A DNA stretch of 6,731 bases, from assembly GCA_025998475.1 (NCBI GenBank), contig BNVZ01000071.1:1-6731 (forward strand), given 5' to 3'. Source of the DNA: Endomicrobiia bacterium. GTDB lineage: Bacteria; Elusimicrobiota; Endomicrobiia; Endomicrobiales; Endomicrobiaceae. Below the pieces are notes generated by a model. That model made no database searches and was not told the DNA's origin. It saw nothing but the letters and a program-made list of their open reading frames with translations. Shown one piece after another: positions 6,595-6,731 of this stretch. A program made the position numbers and the translations under genes. Each line of letters starts with the position of its first letter. The stretch's first letter is position 1.

Positions 6595-6731
6595 ATGTGT
6601 TATTAGATCTTACAAAAACTTGACAATCGTATAAGCATTCGTGTAAAACGCTCGCATATTACAAGCAAAGTAGTTGATGGCAAAAGAGCAATAATAAGCA
6701 AGGAATAAAAAGGCAAAAAGTTGACGCGAGT

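Larger units (their letters stand above)
6416..6731. other. Downstream spacer after glyS: hairpins but no confident gene
   Basis: The first 120 bases are very AT-rich. A weak stem, TAGATTT at 6488-6494 with AAATCTA at 6502-6508, is followed by TTTT and could act as a poor terminator. Two stronger hairpins at 6542-6594 are listed separately. Beyond them a minus-strand frame is open from the window edge at 6731 to tandem stops at 6605-6600 (42 codons, hydrophobic then basic). It could be the end of a converging gene or chance. A promoter-like TTGACA (6620-6625), 16 bp, TGTAAA (6642-6647) points the other way. None of these is secure. Confidence 0.4.

Noticed and set aside
1..6731. CRISPR array, tRNA or rRNA gene, or a novel multi-gene system
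   Set aside because: No regularly spaced repeats, cloverleaf or rRNA-like sequence was seen by eye. All intact genes belong to well-known families.

Overview
The window is AT-rich DNA, probably from a host-associated, anaerobic bacterium whose genome is shrinking. Five intact genes lie on the + strand, and the spacers between them hold gene debris. The intact genes encode a 2-oxoacid:ferredoxin oxidoreductase (an enzyme of anaerobic metabolism) and the two-subunit (alpha2beta2) bacterial glycyl-tRNA synthetase. A two-subunit GlyRS argues against Bacteroidetes, which usually have the single-chain enzyme. Low GC, ferredoxin-linked oxoacid metabolism and many decayed genes would suit an Elusimicrobia/Endomicrobium-type gut-flagellate endosymbiont. 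That is an inference from general features; no taxonomic marker was searched.

Layout. Positions 1-243 are a leader with two promoter candidates just before the first gene. Positions 244-2250 are a tight operon: a small 2[4Fe-4S] ferredoxin-type delta subunit (244-447), the alpha subunit (444-1487, with an ATGA overlap) and the thiamine-diphosphate-binding beta subunit (best start 1510, end 2250). The gamma subunit expected next to these is absent. Positions 2251-2658 are a decayed spacer with a broken Sel1-like repeat gene at about 2321-2457. GlyQ follows at 2659-3498. Positions 3499-4303 separate glyQ from glyS and contain, on the minus strand, a heavily mutated IS200-type (IS200/IS605 family) transposase at about 3766-4241. 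GlyS runs from 4304 to 6415. The tail (6416-6731) has a strong GC-rich hairpin at 6542-6574, a second hairpin touching it, and no confident gene.

Function. The delta-alpha-beta genes would form most of an enzyme that oxidatively decarboxylates a 2-oxoacid to its acyl-CoA and passes electrons to ferredoxin; the missing gamma subunit must be encoded elsewhere or be lost. GlyQ and GlyS together charge tRNA-Gly. They are normally adjacent and co-transcribed, but here about 800 bp of transposon-derived and unassigned sequence lies between them, so glyS may depend on its own promoter.

I found no evidence of a new defence, mobile or biosynthetic system. The most informative content is the two pseudogenes and what they say about genome erosion around essential genes.
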